Assembly (NCBI RefSeq): GCF_016462545.1
Contig: NZ_JAEMTA010000022.1
Span: 1-64,000 of the forward strand
Reading direction: 5' to 3'
DNA length: 64,000 bases
Source of the DNA: Mycolicibacterium sp.
GTDB taxonomy: Bacteria; Actinomycetota; Actinomycetes; Mycobacteriales; Mycobacteriaceae
The notes below the pieces were generated by a model. The model was not told the DNA's origin. It made no database searches and was given only the letters and a program-made list of their open reading frames with translations. Made by a program: the position numbers and the translations under genes. Positions 1 through 10,033 of this stretch are shown here, in pieces (position 1 is the first letter of the stretch; every line of letters begins with the position of its first letter).

Positions 1-529
1 CCGGGGCAGGTGCCGAAGTCATCGGAGCGGAAGGCGCAGCGGACTGGCTCGGTGGCGCCGGCGGAGACTCCTCGGCAGCGGGCGCTGGACCGCGCATGGT
101 CAAGAAGACTCCAAGAACCGCCGCGACGCCCACGATGACGCCGACCGCGATGACGACAGCCCGCGCCGGGAACCGCGAGTCCGTCGACGTGGGCTTGAAG
201 TCCCAGGCGCCGCTGTTGGACAACCGGGATTCCCACGACGTCGGAGCCGATGCCCTGACGAAGCCGCTGCGCCTGCTCGGCACCACGTTCAACGACGCCG
301 CCACGGACTCGGTCACCCGACGGTCACCGATCGGGGGTTCGACGGATTCCACGGGGGCGGCGAGGTCCATGTCCTGCACGAACCACCGGTCGGTGTCGGC
401 GACGTCCTCGTGGTGTTCGGGTTCGGGTATCGGCGCAGGCTCGGTCGGCTCGGTCGGCTCGGCCATGCCGAACCATCCTTCGTCGGGGTCGTCGAAGTCG
501 TACTCGACGTCTGAGTCCCGGACGGTCAC
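1..529 (-). CDS. Single-pass membrane protein with acidic, Pro-rich flanks (C-terminus outside window)
   Basis: This reading frame is open from a GTG at 529 to the left edge, so at least 176 residues are present and the stop is missing. The N-terminal ~115 residues are acidic and Pro/Glu-rich (EPTEPTEPAPIPEPE). One hydrophobic segment follows at about residues 125-147 (VVIAVGVIVGVAAVLGVF), and then comes an Ala/Pro/Ser-rich stretch. That layout suggests a cytoplasmic acidic head, one membrane span and an extracytoplasmic Pro-rich tail. No enzyme family is recognised. It lies 72 bp downstream of the ammonium transporter on the same strand, so co-transcription is possible. The start is uncertain because no strong Shine-Dalgarno sequence is seen. 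Confidence 0.6.
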   Translation of the reverse strand, partial: MTVRDSDVEYDFDDPDEGWFGMAEPTEPTEPAPIPEPEHHEDVADTDRWFVQDMDLAAPVESVEPPIGDRRVTESVAASLNVVPSRRSGFVRASAPTSWESRLSNSGAWDFKPTSTDSRFPARAVVIAVGVIVGVAAVLGVFLTMRGPAPAAEESPPAPPSQSAAPSAPMTSAPAP

Positions 530-601
530 GACATCGATGCTAGCGCCTGTGACGTGCTCGAAGAGCGCCGATCGCGCCCGCGGAGCGAATGTGCCGGGGC
601 G

Positions 602-1915
602 CTAACCCTCTTCGCGATCCTCGGGGCGACGCGATGGTCCGTCGTGAGTGCCGAAGGTCGTCGCGCGCCGCGTGGGTGAATGACCGTGCACGCCCTCTGC
701 GTAGGCGGTCTCGGCGTGCTGGGTGAAGTCGACTCCGGTGGTCTCGTCCTCGGCGCTGAGACGAAAGCCCATCAGTCGATCGATGATCTTGGCGAGGCCG
801 TACGACACGGCGAAGGCGTAGCACGCGACCACCACGGCACCCAGCAGCTGCTTGCCGAGTTGTGCGAAACCGCCACCGTAGAACAGTCCCTCGGGTCCGC
901 CGGTCATGACGCTGGTCGCCAACAATCCGATGAGCAGCACCCCGACCACGCCGCCGACGAAGTGCACGCCGACCACGTCGAGCGAGTCGTCGTAGGAGAA
1001 CCGGAACTTGAGCCCGATGGCGAACGAACACACCACGCCCGCTGCGAGGCCAACCACGACCGCACCGAGGGTGTTGACGGTGCCGCACGACGGCGTGATC
1101 GCCACCAGGCCGGCGACGACGCCGGAGGCCGCGCCGAACGTGGTCGGTCGACCGTCGCGGATCCGCTCCACCGTCAGCCAGCCCAGCATGCCGAGACACC
1201 CGGCCACCAGCGTGTTGAGGAAGATCGCGGCGGCCGTGCCGTTGGCGGCCAGCGCGGAACCGGCATTGAAGCCGAACCAGCCGAACCACAGCAGGCCGAC
1301 GCCGAGCAGCACGAAGGGCAGATTGTGCGGGCGCATCGCGTCCTTCTTGAAACCGATGCGAGGACCCAGCACCAGTGCCAGCGCGAGCGCGGACGCGCCG
1401 GAGACGATCTCGACCACCAAGCCGCCTGCGTAGTCCAGGGCGCCGAGCCGGAAGAGCCATCCGCCGGGTGCCCACACCCAGTGTGCGACAACCGAATACA
1501 CGACGATCGTCCAGATCGGCACGAAGACCATCCAGGCCGAGAACCTGGCGCGGTCGGCGATGGCGCCGCTGACGAGGGCGGCCGTGATGATCGCGAAGGT
1601 CAGTTGGAACGTGGCGAATAGGAGTTCGGGCACCGACCCGTGCACGGTGGTCGGGTCGATGCCGTTCATCGCGACGTGCGAGAGGTTGCCGATCACGCCG
1701 GCGTTGCCCTCCCCCGAGAACGCCAGCGTGTATCCGAACAGCAACCACGCGACGGTCACCAGCGGGATGGCGATGAAGCTCATCATGATCATGTTCAGGA
1801 CGCCGGTCGCGCGGACCATGCCGCCGTAGAAGATGGCCAGACCGGGAGTCATGAGCAGGACCAGCGCCGTGCTCGCCAGCAGCCAGGCGGTCGCCGCCGG
1901 GTCGATCGTGTTCAC
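602..1915 (-). CDS. amt: Amt/Mep family ammonium transporter
   Basis: The predicted 437-residue polytopic membrane protein belongs to the Amt/Mep/Rh family, which conducts NH4+/NH3 across the cytoplasmic membrane. Diagnostic features are GLAIFYGGMVR near the N-terminus, ALDYAGG with the conserved Asp161, and VGVHFVGGVVG with pore His318. The GTG start at 1915 is chosen because GAAGGAG lies just upstream; the frame stays open further upstream but has no transporter-like sequence there. Unusually, the first pore histidine (E. coli AmtB His168) is Glu169 here, a pattern known from yeast Mep1/Mep3. No glnB/glnK gene is adjacent, so PII control cannot be inferred from context. Confidence 0.92.
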   Translation of the reverse strand: MNTIDPAATAWLLASTALVLLMTPGLAIFYGGMVRATGVLNMIMMSFIAIPLVTVAWLLFGYTLAFSGEGNAGVIGNLSHVAMNGIDPTTVHGSVPELLFATFQLTFAIITAALVSGAIADRARFSAWMVFVPIWTIVVYSVVAHWVWAPGGWLFRLGALDYAGGLVVEIVSGASALALALVLGPRIGFKKDAMRPHNLPFVLLGVGLLWFGWFGFNAGSALAANGTAAAIFLNTLVAGCLGMLGWLTVERIRDGRPTTFGAASGVVAGLVAITPSCGTVNTLGAVVVGLAAGVVCSFAIGLKFRFSYDDSLDVVGVHFVGGVVGVLLIGLLATSVMTGGPEGLFYGGGFAQLGKQLLGAVVVACYAFAVSYGLAKIIDRLMGFRLSAEDETTGVDFTQHAETAYAEGVHGHSPTRRATTFGTHDGPSRRPEDREEG

Positions 1916-1994
1916 GCACCACTCCTTCGGGGTCGCGCACGAGGGTAGCGAACGCGCCATCCGCGACCTCCCCGAGTGTTCATTTGGCCAACTC

Positions 1995-2031
1995 TTGACT
2001 GATTCCAGAAAAGGGCGGCATAGTGGTCTAC
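1995..2031 (+). promoter_or_regulatory. furA promoter / probable FurA autoregulatory site
   Basis: TTGACT at 1995-2000 and CATAGT at 2019-2024 are separated by 18 bp, with the AT-rich segment GATTCCAGAAAAGG between them. The predicted transcription start falls at or just before the GTG at 2032. This arrangement matches what is known of mycobacterial furA, which has a leaderless transcript and FurA binding to the AT-rich stretch. Confidence 0.7.
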
Positions 2032-2496
2032 GTGACCTCATCCTCGGATTACCCGGAGCAGCTGCGGTTGGCTGACCTCCGGGTGACCCGCCCGAGAGTC
2101 GCGGTGCTGGAGGCGGTCTACGACCTCCCACATGCCGACACGGAGACCATCTTCGATTCGGTACGCAGCGATCTGCCGGACGTGTCCCGGCAAACGGTGT
2201 ATGACGTGTTGGCGGCCTTGACCGCGGCGGGTTTGGTGAGGCGGATCCAGCCATCCGGCTCCGTGGCCCGTTACGAGTCACGGGTCGGCGACAACCACCA
2301 CCACGTGGTCTGCCGGGCGTGTGGAGTCATCGCCGACGTCGACTGCGCCGTGGGTGAAGCCCCGTGTCTCACACCGTCGGATGACCAGGGTCTCCTGGGA
2401 GGTTTCTCGATCGACGAGGCCGAGGTCATCTACTGGGGGTTCTGCCCCGACTGTTCCGCCGTACGAATGTCAGATTCACCCGCAGTAAATCCGTAA
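2032..2496 (+). CDS. furA: Ferric uptake regulator family repressor FurA
   Basis: A 154-residue Fur-family metalloregulator. An N-terminal winged helix is followed by a dimerisation/metal domain containing NHHHVVCRACG and a C-terminal CPDC, the usual Cys/His metal ligands. In mycobacteria FurA represses its own operon with katG and links iron to peroxide defence. The GTG at 2032 is preferred over the in-frame GTG at 2023 because it gives the N-terminus shared by homologues (VTSSSDYPEQLR) and coincides with the predicted leaderless start. katG follows after 24 bp on the same strand, so the two form an operon. Confidence 0.93.
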   Translation: MTSSSDYPEQLRLADLRVTRPRVAVLEAVYDLPHADTETIFDSVRSDLPDVSRQTVYDVLAALTAAGLVRRIQPSGSVARYESRVGDNHHHVVCRACGVIADVDCAVGEAPCLTPSDDQGLLGGFSIDEAEVIYWGFCPDCSAVRMSDSPAVNP

Positions 2497-4731
<2,235 letters not shown>

Positions 4732-4751
4732 TCTGACGGCAGCTGACGTAT

Positions 4752-4788
4752 CGACACCCCGCGAGCCCTCGTGGCTCGCGGGGTGTCG
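4752..4788 (+). terminator. Strong hairpin after katG
   Basis: A perfect 16-bp inverted repeat (CGACACCCCGCGAGCC and its complement) with a 5-nt loop (CTCGT) begins 20 bp after the katG stop. No T-tract follows, as is common for mycobacterial terminators. It separates furA-katG from the next gene. Confidence 0.75.
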
Positions 4789-4804
4789 CTCGTTCTCCGG
4801 TGCG

Positions 4805-5425
4805 ATGATGTCGGCGGTGAGCACTCGATGCCAACACACCGACGCCCCTCGCGGTGACGAGTACGACGCGCGATGGGAAGCTCTCGCCGAGGCCGGCGAG
4901 GACGTCCACGGTGAGGCTGATCTCGTCGACGACCTGCTGAAGACGACGGGCGGACATCGCGTCCTGGACGCGGGGTGCGGCACAGGGCGCGTCGCGATCG
5001 AACTAACCCGTCGAGGCCGCCTCGTGGTGGGGGTCGACGCCGACGCCGCGATGCTGAACACGGCCCGAGCCAAGGCCCCGGAGATCACCTGGATCCATGC
5101 CGACCTGACCGAACTCGAGGGACGACTCGACGGCCCCTTCGACGTCGTTCTGCTCGCTGGGAACGTGATGATCTTTCTCGATCCGGGAAGTGAGGGCCGC
5201 GTGTTGCGACGACTCGCCGATAGGCTCAGTCCCCGTGGAATCCTGGTGGCGGGCTTCTCGATTCGGCCGGACCGGCTACAGCTCGACGATTACGACCGAC
5301 TGGCAGAGGTGGCCGGTCTCACCCTGCGGCACCGCTGGGCCACCTGGGACCGGGAGCCGTTCGCCAATGGGGACTATGCGGTGTCGGTGCACTGCCGGGC
5401 AGGTGCGACGGTGTCGACCGCGTAG
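4805..5425 (+). CDS. Class I SAM-dependent methyltransferase
   Basis: A 206-residue protein with a Rossmann-fold methyltransferase core: motif I is VLDAGCGTGR, the acidic end of beta-2 is VVGVDAD, and a post-I motif is FDVVLLAGNVM. These residues would bind S-adenosylmethionine; the methyl acceptor cannot be predicted. Two adjacent ATG codons (4805 and 4808) could start it, and no clear ribosome binding site distinguishes them. It is separated from katG by a terminator-like hairpin and is followed by convergent genes, so it is probably a single-gene unit. Confidence 0.8.
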   Translation: MMSAVSTRCQHTDAPRGDEYDARWEALAEAGEDVHGEADLVDDLLKTTGGHRVLDAGCGTGRVAIELTRRGRLVVGVDADAAMLNTARAKAPEITWIHADLTELEGRLDGPFDVVLLAGNVMIFLDPGSEGRVLRRLADRLSPRGILVAGFSIRPDRLQLDDYDRLAEVAGLTLRHRWATWDREPFANGDYAVSVHCRAGATVSTA

Positions 5426-5441
5426 CTCCGATGCCAAGCGG

Positions 5442-5672
5442 TCAGGTCGCGCCACCCGCGTAGGGGAAGTAGTCGACCTGCGGTAGCGAGTCGTTGATCT
5501 GGACGTTGCCCCGCGATTCGCACAAGGATTGCGTGGCTCCCAGACTGCTGCAGGCCTGGTGGGGCTGGGCGGGATCACTGGGCGCGGCTTCCGCAATGGG
5601 CGCCGAAACGATCGCGACGACTGCTCCCAGCGAAACCAGCAGCGCGGCAGCCCAGTTCAGCGTGATTCTCAT
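5442..5672 (-). CDS. Small secreted two-cysteine protein, paralogue B
   Basis: A 76-residue protein with a classical signal peptide (MRITLNWAAALLVSLG, cleavage probably near AEAAP). The mature peptide is only ~48 residues with two cysteines and ends in YFPYAGGAT. It is clearly paralogous to the product of 5696-5935: both begin MRITL and share PHQAC.SLG, VQIND and a terminal PY.GGA. It is predicted to be exported with one intramolecular disulfide. The function is unknown. The two genes lie 23 bp apart on the same strand, indicating a tandem duplication and probable co-transcription. Confidence 0.7.
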   Translation of the reverse strand: MRITLNWAAALLVSLGAVVAIVSAPIAEAAPSDPAQPHQACSSLGATQSLCESRGNVQINDSLPQVDYFPYAGGAT

Positions 5673-5695
5673 AATCGTTCCTCTACGAGACGACG

Positions 5696-5935
5696 TCAGA
5701 GCAGGAGTGCGCCGCCGCCATATGGATAGAACTGAACCGGCGGTGGTGCGTCGTTGATCTGGACATCGCCGGGTGACTGGCAGACATTGCCGCCGAGGCT
5801 GGTGCAGGCTTGGTGAGGTTGGGGCGGGGCAGGCGCCGTCGCGGGGTCTGCCAGCGCGATCGGCGCGGCGGCCACGGCGATGGCGCACGCACCGGCCGCC
5901 GCGACGGGGGTTAGGAACTTCAACGTGATCCGCAT
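5696..5935 (-). CDS. Small secreted two-cysteine protein, paralogue A
   Basis: A 79-residue protein with a signal peptide (MRITLKFLTPVAAAGACAIA, probable cleavage after ALA). The short mature part is rich in Pro and carries PHQACTSLGGNVC, VQINDAPP and a YPYGGGA tail. The ATG at 5935 is chosen because it begins the signal peptide and has AAGGA upstream; an upstream in-frame start would add a non-signal leader. It is the upstream member of a tandem paralogous pair. No known family was recognised. Confidence 0.72.
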   Translation of the reverse strand: MRITLKFLTPVAAAGACAIAVAAAPIALADPATAPAPPQPHQACTSLGGNVCQSPGDVQINDAPPPVQFYPYGGGALLL

Positions 5936-6138
5936 GATCGGTCCGTCCTTTCGAGGGTTGGCTTCGGTATCGAGAATCGCGTGTCGCCGGACGCGCGGTA
6001 ATGCTGCTGGCACCCGAAGTCGAATACCGGCTGGCACCCATCGCTTCGTTCCTGCCCACCGGACGCGTTGGCCGGCAAGTCGCTAAGCTGGCGCCTCTCG
6101 GCTGGACCGCCGAAGCCCGTGACGACCGAGGAGCGCTC

Positions 6139-7422
6139 ATGACTGCCGACTCCGACGCAGTACCGTCGCCCGCCGTGTCGAAGTCCGCCGCCGGGCACAT
6201 TCGGCTGACCTCGCACAGTGGCGGCGTGGGTGCGCTGCAGATCCACTGGGACGCCCCGACGGCGACCGAACGCGGGCCGATCATCGGGACCACCACGAAG
6301 CGTGCGCATCGCAACGTGATTGGAACGCACAGCGGCTCCTACGGCGTCTACCGCGCGCTGGCCGTGGCGGCGGGCGCACTGTCCCGGGAGCACAAGGCCG
6401 ACCTCACCAACACCGCACCCACCGACGTCGTCGGCCCGTATCCACAGTGGAGCGAACCCGGCAAGATCGTCAGCCTGGATCCGTGGGGCGCGATGGTCGC
6501 CGAGGTGTTTGCCGACGAACTGGCGGCGGGCCACGACATGCGCCCGACGATCGCCGTCACCAAGGCCCATGTGATCCTTCCCGAGATCGTCGAGGCGGTG
6601 CGAAGCGGTCGGCTCGTACCCGACGGCAGGATGCTATTGCCAAGTGGCGCAGCGCTCGTCACCAAGGCGGCGCTGGAACCGGTCTGGTATCTGCCGGGGG
6701 TGGCACAGCGCTTCGACTGCAGCGAGACCGATCTGCGCCGCGTGCTGTTCGAGGAGACCGGCGGCATGTACCCGGAACTCGTCACTCGTTCGGACCTCGA
6801 GGTGTTCCTCCCGCCGATCGGCGGGCAGACGGTCTACATCTTCGGCGCGCCAAGCGATCTGGCCGACCCCTCGGTCGAGTTGACGGCGCGGGTGCACGAC
6901 GAGTGCAACGGTTCGGACGTCTTCGGCTCCGACATCTGCACGTGCCGGCCCTACCTCACCCACGCGATCGAGGAGTGCATCCTCGGCGCGCAGCGCGGAG
7001 GCGTGGGCCTGGTCGCCTACTCCCGCAAGGAGGGCCGCGCGCTCGGCGAGGTGACCAAGTTCCTGGTCTACAACGCCCGCAAGCGTCAGGTCGGCGGCGA
7101 TACGGCTGATCAGTACTTTGCCCGCACCGAATGCGTTGCGGGAGTGCAGGACATGCGCTTCCAGGAGTTGATGCCCGACGTGCTGCACTGGTTGGGGGTG
7201 CGCAAGATCCACCGCCTGGTGTCGATGAGCAACATGAAGTACGACGCCATCACCGGTTCGGGCATCGAGGTCGGCGAGCGCGTCGACATTCCCGAGGATC
7301 TGGTCCCGGCCGACGCCCGCGTCGAGATCGACGCCAAGGTGGCCGCCGGTTACTTCACTGCCGGAGCGGTTCCCGGCGAGGAAGAACTGAGGAAGGCGAA
7401 GGGCCGCGGGTTGGGCGGATGA
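6139..7422 (+). CDS. urc1: GTP cyclohydrolase II-like enzyme of the URC uracil-catabolic pathway
   Basis: A 427-residue protein with a long N-terminal extension and a C-terminal GTP cyclohydrolase II-type domain. The zinc site is intact: Cys256, Cys267 and Cys269 in DECN...DICTC, with the same C-x10-C-x-C spacing as RibA. SRKEGRALGE matches the RibA catalytic loop. The extension and the neighbours (DUF1688 and upp) point to Urc1 of the uracil-catabolism (URC) pathway, which opens the ring at the level of a uracil nucleotide, rather than to riboflavin synthesis. The start ATG has GAGGAG six bases upstream. The stop overlaps the next start as ATGA, giving translational coupling. Confidence 0.85.
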   Translation: MTADSDAVPSPAVSKSAAGHIRLTSHSGGVGALQIHWDAPTATERGPIIGTTTKRAHRNVIGTHSGSYGVYRALAVAAGALSREHKADLTNTAPTDVVGPYPQWSEPGKIVSLDPWGAMVAEVFADELAAGHDMRPTIAVTKAHVILPEIVEAVRSGRLVPDGRMLLPSGAALVTKAALEPVWYLPGVAQRFDCSETDLRRVLFEETGGMYPELVTRSDLEVFLPPIGGQTVYIFGAPSDLADPSVELTARVHDECNGSDVFGSDICTCRPYLTHAIEECILGAQRGGVGLVAYSRKEGRALGEVTKFLVYNARKRQVGGDTADQYFARTECVAGVQDMRFQELMPDVLHWLGVRKIHRLVSMSNMKYDAITGSGIEVGERVDIPEDLVPADARVEIDAKVAAGYFTAGAVPGEEELRKAKGRGLGG

Positions 7423-8675
7423 GTCTGGGCACTACGTCCGATCTGAACGTCGATGGGGCCGACCACGCCGCGGCCCTGCTGCGCACCACCACCGCGGTCC
7501 GCGAACGTGCCACCCAACTGTTGGACCGGGCGCGGGGCGGCGGGTCGTCGTGGTTCGACGTCGACGACGAGTCGGTACCGATCGCGGTGGCCGAGGTCGT
7601 GGACGTCACACGGCAGCGCTACCCCGATCTGAGCATCCCGTTCCACAGCCGCTGGCGGCACTTCGAGGCCGGCGGCGTCGACCGCAAGGCCGAATTGGAT
7701 GCCCGGCTGTCGGGCCTCGACCCGGCGGCCAGGGCCCGCGCGATGATCGACCTGACGGTGGTCAGCGTGCTTCTCGACGCGGGCGCCGGTCCCGACTGGC
7801 ACTACGACGAAGCGGCCAGTGGACAGCGGTTCGCCCGATCCGAGGGGCTTGGCGTCGCGACGTGGAACGCGTTCCTGGACGGGGTGTTCTCCGGCGACGT
7901 CGGCGCACCCCTGCGGGTGGACGCGCAGGGCCTTGCGGACGTGACCCCGGCCCGGCTCGCGGACGCGTTCCAGCTCGGGCCACACAATCCCTTGGTCGGC
8001 ATCGACGGCCGCGTGCAGCTGCTGCATCGGCTGGGAGAGACATTGGCGGCGCAGCCCGAGACGTTCGGCCCGCTGGGTCGACCGGGAGGTCTCTTCGACC
8101 GGCTGCTCCCGCAGCAGGGGCCGCCGGTGATCGAGGCCCACGCCATCCTGTCCCAACTTCTGGTGTCGCTATCGGGGATCTGGTTGGCGGACAACGTGAT
8201 CGGTGACGTCAGGCTGGGCGACTGTTGGCGACACGACGCGGTCCCCGGACCCGGTCTCACCCGAGGCTGGATGCCCTTCCACAAACTGTCGCAGTGGCTG
8301 ACCTACTCGCTGCTGGAGCCGTTCGAGTGGGCCGGGGTACGGGTCGAGGGCTTGGACGCGCTGACGGCCCTCCCGGAGTACCGCAACGGTGGACTACTAC
8401 TGGATACGGGCGTGCTGAGGCTGCGAGACCCGAGCTGGTGGCACGAGGCGTGGAACGTCCACGACGAACTGGTCGTCGAGTGGCGAGCGTTGACGGTGGC
8501 CCTGCTCGACGAACTGGCGCCCCTGGTCCGAACCCAACTCGGGGTGGATTCGACCCGGATGCCGCTGGCGTGCGTACTCGAAGGTGGCACATGGGTCGCG
8601 GGACGGGTGCTGGCGCAACGCCTTCGAGGCGGACTGCCACCGTTCGTCATCGTGAGCGACGGCACGGTCTTCTAG
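7419..8675 (+). CDS. urc4: DUF1688 (URC4/Urg3) family protein
   Basis: The 418-residue product belongs to the DUF1688 family, the bacterial and fungal URC4/Urg3 proteins required for growth on uracil as nitrogen source; the exact reaction is not settled. Recognised features include SIPFHSRWRHFEAGG, PGLTRGWMPFHKLSQWL and a C-terminal LEGGTW segment. The ATG overlaps the stop of the preceding GTP cyclohydrolase-like gene, and upp follows after 21 bp, so the three genes form one operon. Length and both ends look complete. Confidence 0.85.
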   Translation: MSLGTTSDLNVDGADHAAALLRTTTAVRERATQLLDRARGGGSSWFDVDDESVPIAVAEVVDVTRQRYPDLSIPFHSRWRHFEAGGVDRKAELDARLSGLDPAARARAMIDLTVVSVLLDAGAGPDWHYDEAASGQRFARSEGLGVATWNAFLDGVFSGDVGAPLRVDAQGLADVTPARLADAFQLGPHNPLVGIDGRVQLLHRLGETLAAQPETFGPLGRPGGLFDRLLPQQGPPVIEAHAILSQLLVSLSGIWLADNVIGDVRLGDCWRHDAVPGPGLTRGWMPFHKLSQWLTYSLLEPFEWAGVRVEGLDALTALPEYRNGGLLLDTGVLRLRDPSWWHEAWNVHDELVVEWRALTVALLDELAPLVRTQLGVDSTRMPLACVLEGGTWVAGRVLAQRLRGGLPPFVIVSDGTVF

Positions 8676-8696
8676 AGGAATGGTGCGAAGGACGAC

Positions 8697-9326
8697 ATGG
8701 GCGAACTACATCTGATCGACCACCCGCTGGTGCAGCACAAGCTGACCCTCCTGCGTCGAAAGAAAGCCTCCACCAAGAGTTTTCGGCAGCTGGTGAACGA
8801 GATATCAACACTGGTGGCCTACGAGGTACTGCGCGACATTCCGCTGCACGACATCGAGATCGAGACGCCGATGGAGACCATGACCGGCCGGGTGATCGAC
8901 GGCAAGAAGCTGGTCTTCGTCTCGATCCTTCGGGCGGGCACGGGCATCCTCGACGGCATGCTGGACGTGGTGCCGAGCGCACGCGTCGGCCACATCGGCT
9001 TGTACCGCGACCCCAAGACCCTCGTCGCCGTGGAGTACTACTTCAAGATGCCGGGCGATCTGCAGGAGCGTGACGTGGTGATCGTCGATCCCATGCTCGC
9101 GACCGGCAACTCCGCCGTCGCCGCGGTGGATCGACTCAAGGAGTGCGGACCCAAGTCGATCAAGTTCGTCTGCCTACTGACGTGCCCCGAGGGGGTGTCG
9201 GCCATGCAGAAGGCCCATCCGGACGTACCGATCTTCACCGCGGCCGTCGATCGCCAACTCGACGAGCACGGCTACATCCTGCCGGGTCTCGGCGACGCGG
9301 GCGATCGCATCTTCGGTACCAAGTAG
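8697..9326 (+). CDS. upp: Uracil phosphoribosyltransferase
   Basis: A 209-residue uracil phosphoribosyltransferase that converts uracil and PRPP to UMP in the cytosol. The PRPP-binding loop is [13 protein letters not shown], and [10 protein letters not shown] and the C-terminal [11 protein letters not shown] uracil-binding segment are typical. AAGGA precedes the ATG. As last gene of the urc1-urc4-upp operon it probably supplies the nucleotide substrate of the URC pathway, as Urc6 does in yeast, in addition to salvage. The stop directly abuts the stop of the convergent SGNH gene. Confidence 0.95.
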   Translation: MGELHLIDHPLVQHKLTLLRRKKASTKSFRQLVNEISTLVAYEVLRDIPLHDIEIETPMETMTGRVIDGKKLVFVSILRAGTGILDGMLDVVPSARVGHIGLYRDPKTLVAVEYYFKMPGDLQERDVVIVDPMLATGNSAVAAVDRLKECGPKSIKFVCLLTCPEGVSAMQKAHPDVPIFTAAVDRQLDEHGYILPGLGDAGDRIFGTK

Positions 9327-10025
9327 TCAGACGCGGCGAGGCAGTTGGTCGCCGATCAGCGGGGCGATCTTGTCCGCCATGTAGGCGTGGCCCGCGTCCG
9401 TCGGGTGGACGCCGTCGCGACCGATCAGGTCGGGCCGGTCGAGGAACCAACCCGCCGCGATCGGATCGATGAAGGTGGCACCCGCCAGCATCGACTGGAA
9501 CGCCAGGATGTCGCGGATCTGCAGAACGGCGGGCGGCACGTCTGCCGTCGGCCACGGCGGACCGATGACGAGGAGCCGCGCGTTCGGTGCGATCGCGCGG
9601 GCCTGGGAGAACGCGTTGAAGATCTGCCCGCCGAGCACGTTCGGGTCGACGCCCTGGTCGTTGCGAGAGCCGTAGAACACCACCAGTGCGTCGTCGGGCT
9701 TGACGGCCCGCGGCGTCAGATCGCCGAACAGGTTGCCCTGGTCACCGCGCACTCCATAGCCGGCCCTACCCTCCGCAGCCACGTCGGCGGTGACCTGCAG
9801 GCCCTGGCGCGCAAGAGTCTTCGACGCCCGTACCGGCCATGCGTTCGGGCCCTGGCCGCCGATGGCGGTGCCGTTCGTGTACGAGTCGCCGACGATGGCG
9901 ACCCGGGTCGTGGGAGCCCCCGCGGTCAGGGGCTCGTACGGCGTGATCCCCCGCGACGGTGCGTTCGTCACCAATCCGACGAGCAGGGCCACTGACAGTG
10001 CGAACGTGACGAAGCGACTACCCAT
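9327..10025 (-). CDS. Secreted SGNH/GDSL-type hydrolase
   Basis: A 232-residue protein with an N-terminal signal sequence or anchor (MGSRFVTFALSVALLVGLV). The SGNH fold is shown by block I VAIVGDSYTNG (nucleophile Ser), block III YGSRND and block V DGVHPTDAGH (catalytic Asp/His). Such enzymes remove or transfer ester-linked acyl groups on extracytoplasmic polymers. It lies 8 bp downstream of a membrane acyltransferase 3 gene, a combination that elsewhere occurs as one fused OafA-type protein. Its frame continues open upstream across the acyltransferase gene, but that part is out of frame with the real protein. Confidence 0.85.
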   Translation of the reverse strand: MGSRFVTFALSVALLVGLVTNAPSRGITPYEPLTAGAPTTRVAIVGDSYTNGTAIGGQGPNAWPVRASKTLARQGLQVTADVAAEGRAGYGVRGDQGNLFGDLTPRAVKPDDALVVFYGSRNDQGVDPNVLGGQIFNAFSQARAIAPNARLLVIGPPWPTADVPPAVLQIRDILAFQSMLAGATFIDPIAAGWFLDRPDLIGRDGVHPTDAGHAYMADKIAPLIGDQLPRRV

Positions 10026-10033
10026 GTCCAGTT

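Noticed and set aside
96..605. Plus-strand open frame of 169 residues over the first gene
   Set aside because: Ser/Thr/Arg-rich shadow of the minus-strand membrane protein; no ribosome binding site or family features.
6027..6055. Short direct repeat GCTGGCACCC near 6007 and 6030 upstream of urc1
   Set aside because: Only ten bases with no symmetry; too little to call an operator.
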